A program made the translations under genes and the position numbers. Below the pieces are notes generated by a model. That model was given only the letters and a program-made list of their open reading frames with translations, made no database searches and was not told the origin of the DNA. This document shows positions 26,321 to 32,910 of a stretch of DNA of 32,910 nucleotides, piece after piece. The stretch covers positions 1-32,910 of the forward strand of contig JBLHRR010000047.1 of NCBI GenBank assembly GCA_047626155.1, in the 5' to 3' direction. Source of the stretch: CALGLS01 sp047626155. GTDB lineage: Bacteria > Bacteroidota > Bacteroidia > Chitinophagales > Saprospiraceae. Each line of letters starts with the position of its first letter. The first letter of the stretch is position 1.

Positions 26321-26731
26321 TTACTCATATACGGTAGCTACTAACTTTCGTTGTCCACCATAGTTCCTAAACTCACATAAGTAAATACCCTGCCATGTCC
26401 CAAAGTTTAACCGGCCATTCGTTATCGGAACCATTATAGTATTGCCGACTAATGCAGCCTTAATATGGGCGGGCATATCATCCGGGCCCTCCACTGTGTG
26501 CGTAAGGTAAGGTTCATTTTCAGGAATGATTTTATTAAACACCGATTCAAAATCTACTCGAACGGAGGGGTCCGCATTTTCGTTGATTGTTAATCCCGCA
26601 GAGGTATGTTTTATAAATAGATGAAAAAGGCCTATGCTTGGTAATTCTTTAAAATGGCGGAGCACTTCTCGAGTAATTAAATGAAAACCACGAGGGTAAG
26701 CGGAGAGTTGGATTTCAGTTTGTTTTATCAT
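26321..26731 (-). CDS. yjbQ: YjbQ family protein (UPF0047)
   Basis: A small beta-barrel protein of the UPF0047 family. E. coli YjbQ has weak thiamine-phosphate synthase activity in vitro; the physiological role is unsettled. I place the start at 26731 (MIKQTEIQLSAYPRGFHLIT), giving 136 residues, the usual family length. The frame stays open for a further 58 codons upstream, but these have no family similarity and cross a palindromic element. Family signatures are LFIKHTSAGLTINENADPS, HTVEGPDDMPAHIK and GTWQGIYLCEFRN, with the conserved His, Glu, Asn and Asp residues present. Single gene. No thiamine gene or TPP riboswitch is nearby. Confidence 0.92.
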   Translation of the reverse strand: MIKQTEIQLSAYPRGFHLITREVLRHFKELPSIGLFHLFIKHTSAGLTINENADPSVRVDFESVFNKIIPENEPYLTHTVEGPDDMPAHIKAALVGNTIMVPITNGRLNFGTWQGIYLCEFRNYGGQRKLVATVYE

Positions 26732-26784
26732 GAAAATGATTTTATTTGGTAGAACATAGCAAGTTGACGTTCCGCCAATTATTT

Positions 26785-26860
26785 TCTTTACCGCAACGGC
26801 ACTACGAATGCTCGGTAAATTCCCATTCGCTCGAAAAACGTAGCGCTCTTCGCGCTCTTG
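26785..26860. repeat. Palindromic GC-rich intergenic element upstream of yjbQ
   Basis: TTTACCG (26787-26793) pairs with CGGTAAA (26813-26819). CGAATG (26805-26810) pairs with CATTCG (26824-26829), so the two folds compete. GCGCTCTT is repeated at 26843-26850 and 26852-26859. The element is clearly more GC-rich than the flanks. It extends the yjbQ frame upstream without any family similarity, which suggests a mobile or interspersed short element. Only one copy is present in this window. Confidence 0.4.
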
Positions 26861-26981
26861 CAGTAAAATTATTACATGCACCAAAATAGGAGAAATATTC
26901 ATCAAGTAAGAAAGATGGGCTATTTTTCAATTTTAGCAATCTTATCCCGTCCTTTAGGGAGATACTCTAAAACCATCAACC

Positions 26982-27830
26982 ATGAAAAAAACTGCCATTT
27001 ATTCATCCTTTACCATTATTATTTTAATTCTCGCTACTGATTGAGATTTCAATGTGGGGCAGAGTAGTGATGCCGAACTAGTTCGGCTTATAGAAAAGAA
27101 AAGAGATCAGGGTATTTTCTTATCTGTTCTCGGTTTTGGAAGTGGTAATTTAAAAGATTCTAAAATGGAACAACTGGCAGATAAGGGCAACGGTAACTAT
27201 GGCTATATCGACAATGTCAGAGAAGCTCGTAAGGTTATTGTTACAGAAAAGATGAGTACCCTCTTTGCTATTGCTAAAGATGTGAAATTGCAAATCGAGT
27301 TCAATCCGGCACATGTTAGCGCTTACCGTTTGATTGGTTATGAAAACCGACTGCTCAACAATGAGGATTTCAACGATGATAAAAAGGATGCTGGAGAGAT
27401 GGTCGTAGGCCATAATGTAACGGCGCTGTACGAAATTGTTCCTGCTCCCGCTTCTACAAAACAAAATACTTCCGTAGACCCATTAAAATATCAGGAGCAA
27501 AATATAAAAGCATCCGCAGCAAATGATCCTAATATTCTCTCTTTAAAATTACGATACAAAGAACCGGAAGGAGAACAGAGTAAATTATTTGAAGTGGCTG
27601 CAAATGATCAAGAAAAGTCCTTAATTAATAGTTCTGAGGATTTTCGTTTTTCTGCGGCAGTAGCCGAATTCGGTTTACTCCTTCGAGATAGTAAATACAA
27701 AGGTAATAGCAGTTTTGAAGCGGTGGCGCAATTAGCTAGAGGAGCGATGGGTGATGACAAAGAAGGCTATAGAAATGAGTTTTTGCCTTTGGTAGAAGTT
27801 TGTCAATCATTGGCTACCGCAGAAAATTGA
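26982..27830 (+). pseudogene. VWA-domain (YfbK-like) surface protein pseudogene, deleted and nonsense-mutated
   Basis: The frame starts at ATG 26982 with a signal-peptide-like MKKTAIYSSFTIIIL and runs directly into ILATD-stop-DFNVGQSSDAELV. The stop is TGA at 27042-27044. In von Willebrand A proteins of the YfbK type this motif is LATDGDFNVG, so a glycine codon has become a stop. The rest (from a GTG at 27054, 258 codons) matches the second half of that family: LSVLGFGSGNLKDSKMEQLADKGNGNYGYID, broken here as two motifs GFGSGNLKD and KGNGNYGYID, then the C-terminal domain with EFNPAHVSAYRLIGYENR. The MIDAS DxSxS half of the VWA domain and everything before it are missing. A working product from the GTG would lack both export signal and MIDAS. 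The native role is unknown. Confidence 0.82.
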
Positions 27831-27996
27831 TTTGCGTTTATTAACCGAGACTTACTACTTCCGGTTAATATGGGGTCGACTCCTCCAAGGGGGTCTTACG
27901 CAAACGAACTTGCGAAACCATATTAGCAAAATCACGATCTTACAAAGCTAATTTTTTTAGAAGCTACTGAATATTTCTTGATTTGTAAATTAGTTG

Positions 27997-28045
27997 ATTA
28001 ATTAAAAGGCCTAGCTGGTTATTCCAGCTAGGCCTTTTAATTAAT
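27997..28045 (-). terminator. Strong terminator with perfect 22-bp stem
   Basis: Arms 27997-28018 and 28024-28045 are exact reverse complements (22 bp) around TTATT, with a GC-rich core AAAAGGCCTAGCTGG. Both ends are A/T runs, so it can act in both directions. It ends the DUF6089 gene (stop 21 bases away) and could stop any read-through from the VWA remnant. Confidence 0.9.
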
Positions 28046-28065
28046 GTATTTGCCTACAAAGTGAC

Positions 28066-28875
28066 TTACCTAGAATAAGTCGGGCAACGAATATCTCCGA
28101 AGTAGTACATCAGACTTACGCCAAAGAAAGCGTAGTTGTCGTTGTTATTACTGTCTCCTCGTTGACGGCCTTCCTGTCCTCCGGTAATATCATCTATCGT
28201 TCGGTCAGCAAGGGCTACGGCAATTTGACCTCTCAAAGAGTCCAAATCATCAAGGTCAGGATATACGGTGCTTACATCATCAAGGTAGTCTGTAAACAAT
28301 CGGCGGGCGCTTATTTCTATATTCAGACTCCACTCATAACTGAGGTCTAATTTCAAACCTGCTCCATAAGCCAATGCTCCCTGAAGAGAAAAATATTCCT
28401 CCCCTCTAAACTGACCTTCGGTACCAAGGTCTCTCAATTCATAAGTTTCCCCCTTGTATTCTGTAGTCGGATTAAAATAGAAAACAGAAAGTCCAACAAA
28501 TAGGTAAGGCGTATAAAAATTGAGGCTACTTCCATGATCGTAAGGTAGGAAGTTGAATTCAAATTGTCCAGTACCATCAAAAATAGTAGACTTAAAGTTC
28601 AGGTTTCTATTTTGCTCATAGCTACTCTTAGAGTCTTGATCATTGGCACTAACAGAACCGTAATTAGCAGACAATTTAGCGCAAAGTCTATTGTTAAAGT
28701 TATAACGACCATTAACCCCCGCTGCTAAGCCTGGCGATTTGAGATTGAATGAACTGTTTATGTCCCCAAAGTAATGAGAGACTCCGATCCATCCACCTGC
28801 TTCCCAGCCTCGCTGTGCCTGAAGTCCAAAAGAAGTGCAGAATAAAAAGACGAATAGTATTATTGAGTTTTTCAC
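28066..28875 (-). CDS. DUF6089-type outer-membrane beta-barrel protein
   Basis: A predicted outer-membrane beta-barrel of unknown function, common in Bacteroidota. The 269-residue protein starts at GTG (28875). I choose it because the signal peptide MKNSIILFVFLFCTSFGLQAQ begins exactly there and the only upstream ATG is closed by a stop. Alternating aromatic beta-strands follow: WEAGGWIGVSHYFGDINSSF, broken as WEAGGWIGVS and HYFGDI, then GRYNFNNRLCAKLSANYG, LNFYTPYLFVGLSVFYF and a C-terminal YAFFGVSLMYYFG strand. A strong promoter lies at 28918-28947 and a 22-bp terminator follows. In many Bacteroidota a gene of this family precedes uppS and bamA, but here it stands alone. The family name is from recognition of the N-terminal strand pattern. 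Confidence 0.8.
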   Translation of the reverse strand: MKNSIILFVFLFCTSFGLQAQRGWEAGGWIGVSHYFGDINSSFNLKSPGLAAGVNGRYNFNNRLCAKLSANYGSVSANDQDSKSSYEQNRNLNFKSTIFDGTGQFEFNFLPYDHGSSLNFYTPYLFVGLSVFYFNPTTEYKGETYELRDLGTEGQFRGEEYFSLQGALAYGAGLKLDLSYEWSLNIEISARRLFTDYLDDVSTVYPDLDDLDSLRGQIAVALADRTIDDITGGQEGRQRGDSNNNDNYAFFGVSLMYYFGDIRCPTYSR

Positions 28876-29284
28876 CGGTAGTAATTTATATGATGTTCAT
28901 GAGTTCTAAAAGCGCGGCAAAGTTAGTGAATATTCAAGCTTTGCCAATTAGTATTACACAAAAAATAATTTCCTGATTTCTTTCGTGGAAGCAATTATAT
29001 AAATCACTCTCCCTGTGGTCGTTTTAATTTACATAATCGTTGCCAAATCGGGATTTAATTTTTCGTTGCCACTTATTGATTATGAATTATAAACGCTGAA
29101 TGATTTTTTTACTTATAATCAGCATTTTACACTGTTTTAACCGCTTTAGAAATCGCATTAGCGAAGTACGAATTATTTGATTAAACGTCTAAACGTAACA
29201 TTTGGTATAGCCTAGAAAACATTAGCATTTATCAATAGATCGAAAATGCAAGAAGTAGGCCAAGCAGGGTATAGGAATAGGAGC
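28876..29284. other. Intergenic region between the GHMP kinase and DUF6089 genes
   Basis: This 409-base AT-rich stretch holds the DUF6089 promoter at its left end. The rest shows no gene. CGTTGCCA occurs twice (near 29038 and 29064). I see no terminator for the GHMP kinase gene that ends at 29285. Confidence 0.6.
28918..28947 (-). promoter_or_regulatory. Promoter of the DUF6089 gene
   Basis: On the minus strand TTG (28945-28947) is followed after 19 bases by TAACTTTG (28918-28925). This matches the Bacteroidota promoter, 42 bases before the GTG start. Confidence 0.7.
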
Positions 29285-30172
29285 TTAGAGAATGACCAGT
29301 TTGTATTTCTTTAGCAGCTGTTTTGTTTTTGTCATATTTACAGAATAGCCCAGAATGAAACCTCCGCCTCCTGCCCCACACAACTTCAACTTCGTATGTT
29401 CAGAGGACAGCGCATCCAACCAAGGTTTTCTAAAATTAGCTGGCAGCATCTCTGCAAAATATTTGAATTGAAAATGGCCAATCTGATGAATCGTTTCCAA
29501 AAGGGAGCTTTTATCTTTTTTCAAAAAGGCATCAATTGCATCTTCTACCAATGGAATCAACTCTACTTCCAGGCGTAACGGGTACATTTCTTCCTCACAC
29601 CATTTTTTGTACAAATCCACGAAAGGCGCTGTTTTTCTGCTGACTCCAGTATCTATTAAGAAGAACCCTTCAAGAGTTGATTGTTTTGCTGAAATCAATT
29701 TTGGGGTATCTCCATTAAACAATACCCCTTTTTTCAGATAACAGACTAAGGGATCAGCCCCCGAGCTCGCTCCGTGAAAACAAGATTCTATATTTGCCAA
29801 TTCCTGTTGAAGCACGTTCAAGTCTGAAGCAGTCTTCAGTTCCGTCTTTCGAAAAGCAAAACGATCATAAACTGCAGCGGTAACCGCACCTGAACTTCCA
29901 GCTCCATATCCCTGAGGAATGGTAGAGTGAAAGTTTTCTCCTGCTTCCAATGCATTTGCGAAAGCCGCAGTATTGTATTTGTCCGCATAGTCGTTTTGGA
30001 GATAATTCAGGAGTTTAATAAGCCCTTCTTGATCTGCTTTCTCGGTGGAATTAGCTACTGAAATCCATTGTCCAGCATAATTTGGAAGAGGAACTGCAAG
30101 CGCTTTGGCTCGTTGGATGATGGTATATTCCCCGAAAAGGAGCAGTTTGGCGGGGTAGGAGTTGGTTTGCAT
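29285..30172 (-). CDS. GHMP kinase, mevalonate-kinase-like
   Basis: Predicted to phosphorylate mevalonate or a related small molecule with ATP, in isoprenoid precursor synthesis. The 295-residue protein starts with PAKLLLFGEYTII (7-19), the family's substrate-side strand. The glycine/serine ATP loop is IPQGYGAGSSGAVTAAVYD (85-103), HGASSGADP (133-141) carries the likely catalytic Asp140, and the C-terminal motif is KLCGAGGGGFILGY. The HG.SSG.DP motif fits mevalonate kinases better than homoserine or galactokinases. A mevalonate route does occur in some Bacteroidota. No other pathway gene is adjacent, so the substrate is inferred. A degenerate -7 box (TACCTTTA, minus strand) lies at 30218-30225. 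Confidence 0.8.
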   Translation of the reverse strand: MQTNSYPAKLLLFGEYTIIQRAKALAVPLPNYAGQWISVANSTEKADQEGLIKLLNYLQNDYADKYNTAAFANALEAGENFHSTIPQGYGAGSSGAVTAAVYDRFAFRKTELKTASDLNVLQQELANIESCFHGASSGADPLVCYLKKGVLFNGDTPKLISAKQSTLEGFFLIDTGVSRKTAPFVDLYKKWCEEEMYPLRLEVELIPLVEDAIDAFLKKDKSSLLETIHQIGHFQFKYFAEMLPANFRKPWLDALSSEHTKLKLCGAGGGGFILGYSVNMTKTKQLLKKYKLVIL

Positions 30173-30299
30173 TGTAATAGATATTCGCTCTGGTCTTATT
30201 TATTGACTTTGAAAGCCTAAAGGTATGAGTAAGAATTGAAAAGTTCTGTCTCTCTCTTTTCGACTATTTTTTTAGTTTGAAATAAAAGGAAAGGATCAC

Positions 30300-30330
30300 T
30301 TGCATAAAGAAAATCAAATATGTAGATTTG
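30300..30330 (+). promoter_or_regulatory. tRNA promoter
   Basis: TTG (30300-30302) is followed after 20 bases by TAGATTTG (30323-30330), both fitting the Bacteroidota consensus. The tRNA begins 16 bases later, so the 5' leader is very short. Confidence 0.75.
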
Positions 30331-30346
30331 TGCTCGCTTTCGGGCA

Positions 30347-30420
30347 GGTCCTATAGCTCAGTTGGTTAGAGCAACTGACTCATAATCAGTAGGTCCAAGG
30401 TTCAAATCCTTGTGGGACCA
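30347..30420 (+). tRNA. tRNA with CAT anticodon (elongator Met or Ile2)
   Basis: A full 74-base cloverleaf: acceptor arm GGTCCTA with TGGGACC (one GU pair), D arm GCTC/GAGC, anticodon arm ACTGA/TCAGT with loop CTCATAA and anticodon CAT at 30381-30383, and T arm CAAGG/CCTTG with TTCAAAT. The discriminator base is A. CCA is not encoded (CAC follows). The A-T and C-G pattern of the arms is not that of initiator tRNA. CAT could be read by elongator methionine tRNA, or by isoleucine tRNA after TilS converts C34 to lysidine. C4-G69 and C5-G68 pairs are compatible with TilS recognition, but this does not settle it. Confidence 0.95.
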
Positions 30421-30428
30421 CAAAACAG

Positions 30429-30469
30429 GAGCGTAACTATTTTGAATAAAGTAGTTGCGCTCTTTTTTT
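30429..30469 (+). terminator. tRNA terminator
   Basis: GAGCGTAACTA (30429-30439) pairs with TAGTTGCGCTC (30452-30462), 11 bp with one GU pair, followed by seven T residues. It starts nine bases after the tRNA, which makes the tRNA a single-gene unit. Confidence 0.85.
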
Positions 30470-30586
30470 GGTAGAATTCAAAAGTAATATTGCCTTCGAA
30501 GACATTCTATTTAATTTATTAGAATGCTATAATGTCTCTTGAAGTACCCACCTTTGGAGAGAAGTCGAAGAGATTGATCGCCTAAA

Positions 30587-31843
30587 CTAGATCTTAATCA
30601 ACTTATAAAGTTGCGTATTTGATTTATTAGCAACCTGTACAAAGTACAGCCCCGCATTTCCTCTTAGCTCAAATTGAACCCCGGGACTACTGATATTCTT
30701 TCCCTGATAAACCACCCGGCCATTAACATCCGTTACTTTGACCCTTACCATTTCTTCAAGTTCAAATTCAATATTAACCAAACCTTTAGTCGGACTAGGA
30801 TAGATCTTCACTTGAGATTTCAGTAAATCATTTGTAGCAACGACCTGAATCATAAGCTCCATGGAGAATGTGTCTGAAATACCACAGTTGTCCGCCACCA
30901 GTTGAGTTGTATAAACATTGTTATTTTGATAATCATGGACCGGTTCAATCTCTGTAGAGGTTTCTCCATCTCCAAAGTTCCATAGAAAGGAATCTGCAAA
31001 AGTTGAGCTATTGATAAAAGCGATTTCAGTTCCATTTTTGGTAAATGAAAATTCAGCAGCGGGGTCAAATGATCCCACATTCCATTCTGATAAGTTATCA
31101 AAGGCAACTGCCTTTGCAGCCTCTTTGATCTGGTTTGCATCGGATTCCGACAAAGAGGAATTAAATTGAATCAGCGTTGGATTCTTTTCAAATAACACAG
31201 TATAAAAAGTACAGGCAGCAGCGTAGGAACCCGCCAAAGATGGATGAGAACCGTCTCCGCTGTACAGATCAATATTGGGATAATTATCTCTTATATAATG
31301 CCACACCGCACCTACTGGTGAAACATAAGCATCGTTGTCATTGCCCATCATTCTATAACGCAGGTTCAGTAGACTGTCCATACCTTCATAGCTACATACC
31401 GGAGGGAAAAAAGCGCAGTTAGAAGCATCACCATTTTCACGCCCCCATGTCATATAAAACACCGGGCGGGTACAAACATCATTAGCTCTTATAGAGTCAC
31501 ATAAAATTGTAGCGTAGGGGAATACTTCCGTTTGCACTTGTCCTATAGGAAAGGAAGGTTCTTGACTTTGAGCCTGCAACACGACATGATCCCAATTGTT
31601 AGAATTTATTTTTGCAAGAGCCGTGGCATTCGTAGCATGATTTAATAATCGATTTCCTCCGGGAGTATGTGCATCATAAATCAAAGTATCCCCAACTGAA
31701 ATCGCAACATTATAAACCAATTGAGGAAGGTTATTTACTCCTGTGTAGCTATTCCCGATAAAGAGTACTTTTTGAGTTTGCGCATTAGAGACAATGGAAA
31801 TAAAAAATACAAAAAGTAAGGTTTGTGTTATTTTGACAGTCAT
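30587..31843 (-). CDS. Secreted SGNH-like hydrolase with PKD domain and T9SS sorting tail
   Basis: A predicted exported esterase-like protein delivered to the surface by the type IX system. I start it at ATG 31843 (418 residues) rather than the TTG at 31861, because the signal peptide MTVKITQTLLFVFFISIVSNAQ begins there. The SGNH-like domain (about 22-240) has the nucleophile motif FIGNSYTG (Ser32) and the DGSHPSLAG block (Asp197, His200), as in DUF4886-type proteins. A PKD domain (about 259-334) has FLWNFGDGETSTE. The C-terminal sorting domain (about 345-418) has VKIYPSPTKGLVNIE, VTDVNGRVVYQG and GLYFVQV, ending LYKLIKI. Single gene. A weak hairpin (30503-30526) follows but lacks a T run. 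Substrate unknown. Confidence 0.85.
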   Translation of the reverse strand: MTVKITQTLLFVFFISIVSNAQTQKVLFIGNSYTGVNNLPQLVYNVAISVGDTLIYDAHTPGGNRLLNHATNATALAKINSNNWDHVVLQAQSQEPSFPIGQVQTEVFPYATILCDSIRANDVCTRPVFYMTWGRENGDASNCAFFPPVCSYEGMDSLLNLRYRMMGNDNDAYVSPVGAVWHYIRDNYPNIDLYSGDGSHPSLAGSYAAACTFYTVLFEKNPTLIQFNSSLSESDANQIKEAAKAVAFDNLSEWNVGSFDPAAEFSFTKNGTEIAFINSSTFADSFLWNFGDGETSTEIEPVHDYQNNNVYTTQLVADNCGISDTFSMELMIQVVATNDLLKSQVKIYPSPTKGLVNIEFELEEMVRVKVTDVNGRVVYQGKNISSPGVQFELRGNAGLYFVQVANKSNTQLYKLIKI

Positions 31844-31922
31844 AATTTTATTTTTAGTCAAACGAAATTCAATTTAGGGGCAAGTTAAACTTTTTTTTTC
31901 TACATTTTTTTAGCTTTTAAAG

Positions 31923-32375
31923 TTACTCCTTTTCAACGACATACAAAGCCGCCACCCTCTCCAATTTCTTCTCTATTCTTTTCCGAAAGCTCTTCGGTTT
32001 AACGACCTCTTCCATCTCCAAAGCCCAACACCAAGCGCTCAAAGTCCAAATTCTGATAAATTCGTAACTGTATTGTTACACTACCACCCAGCAGCTTCTC
32101 CAAAACTTCCTGTGAAGCATGAAACGGTTTTGTCAAAACATAAGACGCATTAGTACGATCAACTTTCAACACAATAGCTGCACTTTTTGTTTTTTCTGTA
32201 TATACTTTATCTTCCAATCGCTGAATGACGCCGCCTAAGTCAGAAAACAAAGAAAAATCTTTGAACTGTTTCAACATTTCCACCGTTTCCGAAAGGACAT
32301 TCATATCGTTTTCCGTTAGCGGAATATTGGTGCTCGAAGAATGCCATTCATCCAGGGATGCATAGTGCGGATATT
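31923..32375 (-). pseudogene. WYL-domain transcriptional regulator pseudogene
   Basis: Bacteroidota WYL regulators have an HTH domain, a helical linker, a WYL ligand domain and a C-terminal WCX domain. Here the linker is recognisable (IPLTENDMNVLSETVEML, FSDLGGVIQRLEDKV). It jumps near 32170 straight to the C-terminal part (YVLTKPFHASQEVLEKL, TIQLRIYQNLDFERLVLG). The HTH and most of the WYL core are absent. The frame then stops at 31999 after GFGDGRGR. In another frame the expected ending continues as EVVKPKSFRKRIEKKLERV and ALYVVEKE to a stop at 31923, so there is also a frameshift near 32005. The upstream end abuts the rtcB remnant of the opposite strand at about 32375. I infer a dead regulator that was divergent from rtcB. 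Confidence 0.75.
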
Positions 32376-32602
32376 TGTTGTTCGTTGATCTTGACAGATT
32401 TTGGAATGAACACAAGTTCGTTTTTAAAGATGGCGACTTGTTTTACCTTGCTAAAGGAGCTACGCCATTATGCGATAAATACATGCCGGATACTGTACGA
32501 GCGCAGATGGAAGAATTTGGATTGGGAACCGTCATCAATGAGGTGATGCCTTGCTCTATCATGGCAGGAGATTGGCAGAAGAATGCGCCTTGGCTAGCTT
32601 AA
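32369..32602 (+). pseudogene. rtcB: rtcB (RNA ligase) pseudogene, internally deleted
   Basis: RtcB joins 2',3'-cyclic-phosphate and 5'-OH RNA ends in tRNA splicing and RNA repair. The remnant reads FWNEHKFVFKDGDLFY and AKGATPLCDKYMPD, resembling the family's HNFV and KGATP blocks. It then jumps (about 32489-32494) to TVRAQMEEFGLGTVINEVM and IMAGDWQKNAPW, resembling the extreme C-terminus of Bacteroidota RtcB. The N-terminal half and the stretch between the two blocks are absent. Asn of HNFV is Lys here, and the His expected before AKGATP is Leu. About 75 codons remain of roughly 470, so no ligase can be made. The original terminator still follows at 32671-32707. Confidence 0.75.
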
Positions 32603-32670
32603 GCTAAAAGGTTTTCTTTATTTAAATATTCTCCCCTATTATATCTTTAACAAAGATTTTATCTATTTTT

Positions 32671-32707
32671 AAAAACTATCAAAATTTCCTTTGATAGTTT
32701 TTTTTTT
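32671..32707 (+). terminator. Terminator behind the rtcB remnant
   Basis: AAAAACTATCAAA (32671-32683) pairs perfectly with TTTGATAGTTTTT (32690-32702) around ATTTCC, followed by more T residues. It probably ended the ancestral rtcB gene. It now insulates the next gene. Confidence 0.85.
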
Positions 32708-32755
32708 ATACCAACTTTTGTAAAACAACAAGAATACCACATAAAACTAAAACGC

Positions 32756-32910
32756 ATGAAAACAATATATTTACGGAAGCTCCTTTTCCTTTCTTTTTGT
32801 TGGTTCCTTTCGGCTTCCACCTTATATGGGCAAAGTTCCACCTTTTACCAAACCTATTTATACTCCGGCGTTGACAAAGCATTTGCACTCGCACCTACTC
32901 TAGATGGAGG
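32756..32910 (+). CDS. N-terminus of a secreted repeat protein, cut by the window edge
   Basis: ATG 32756 opens a frame of 51 codons that is still open at the last base. MKTIYLRKLLFLSFCWFLSA then STLYGQ is a good signal peptide with cleavage after GQ or nearby. The mature start is STFYQTYLYSGVDKAFALAP followed by TLDGG. This resembles the first repeat of secreted Bacteroidota proteins whose repeats read like TFxKTYGG..D.A..I..T.DGGY (delta-60/beta-propeller type), which often end in a T9SS tail. The tail is outside the window, so the full architecture is unknown. The start is supported by the signal peptide position. Confidence 0.75.
   Translation, partial: MKTIYLRKLLFLSFCWFLSASTLYGQSSTFYQTYLYSGVDKAFALAPTLDG

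Noticed and set aside
26732..26905. N-terminal extension of yjbQ by 58 codons
   Set aside because: The internal ATG at 26731 gives the family's normal length. The extension crosses a palindromic element and has no similarity to the family.
30503..30526. Hairpin CATTCTA/TAGAATG as terminator for the SGNH/T9SS gene
   Set aside because: Only 7 bp, AT-rich and without a T run on the minus strand.
31844..31861. Upstream TTG start for the SGNH/T9SS protein
   Set aside because: The ATG at 31843 starts the signal peptide directly. The six extra residues (MTKNKI) add nothing recognisable.
1..32910. CRISPR array, prophage, insertion sequence, toxin-antitoxin or defence island
   Set aside because: I saw no regularly spaced repeats, transposase or integrase motifs, phage structural genes or nuclease/helicase clusters in any frame.

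Overview
The window looks like a chromosomal segment of a Bacteroidota bacterium, most likely of the Saprospiria type. The signs are promoters of the Bacteroidota form (TTTG, 19-20 bases, TAnnTTTG), a protein with a type IX secretion (T9SS) sorting tail, a mitochondrial-type aconitase, a DUF6089 outer-membrane protein, a mevalonate-kinase-like GHMP kinase, and a ribosomal protein S1 carrying a C-terminal helix-hairpin-helix domain. Base composition is AT-rich (roughly 40% GC by eye). I see no transposase, phage gene or CRISPR array.

Layout. Positions 1-613 hold no convincing gene, but a near-perfect promoter fires leftwards out of the window, possibly into an rRNA operon. Next come rpsA (-), fadD (+) behind a promoter with a perfect 12-bp inverted repeat, a DPP-IV-type S9 peptidase (+), mscL (-), aconitase (-), a membrane class III adenylate cyclase (+), a truncated TolB-like remnant, and a second S9 peptidase (-). 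An lpxD-like acyltransferase (+) is followed by 1.1 kb of decayed DNA containing an SprB-repeat-like scrap. Then come a GH3-family protein (-), uvrA (-), a wecA/tagO-like phosphosugar transferase with crcB (+), an alkB pseudogene, a family 2 glycosyltransferase (+), a LysE-type exporter (-), yjbQ (-), a VWA/YfbK-like pseudogene (+), the DUF6089 protein (-), a GHMP kinase (-), a CAT-anticodon tRNA (+), an SGNH/PKD/T9SS secreted protein (-), a WYL-regulator pseudogene (-) beside an rtcB pseudogene (+), and the first 51 codons of a secreted repeat protein (+) cut by the window edge.

How the genes work together. Most are single-gene housekeeping units: translation, DNA repair, TCA cycle, fatty acid activation, osmotic safety valve, envelope polysaccharide and lipid A synthesis, and periplasmic peptide degradation. 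Only wecA-crcB is tightly spaced. I did not find a convincing new multi-gene system.

The most unusual signal is decay. At least six accessory genes survive only as remnants. In alkB, the VWA gene, the WYL gene and rtcB both flanks are still recognisable while the middle is gone, and point nonsense mutations or frameshifts have been added. This suggests repeated internal deletion in a genome that is losing alkane oxidation, RNA repair and surface functions. These calls rest on recognising family motifs by eye, not on a database search.
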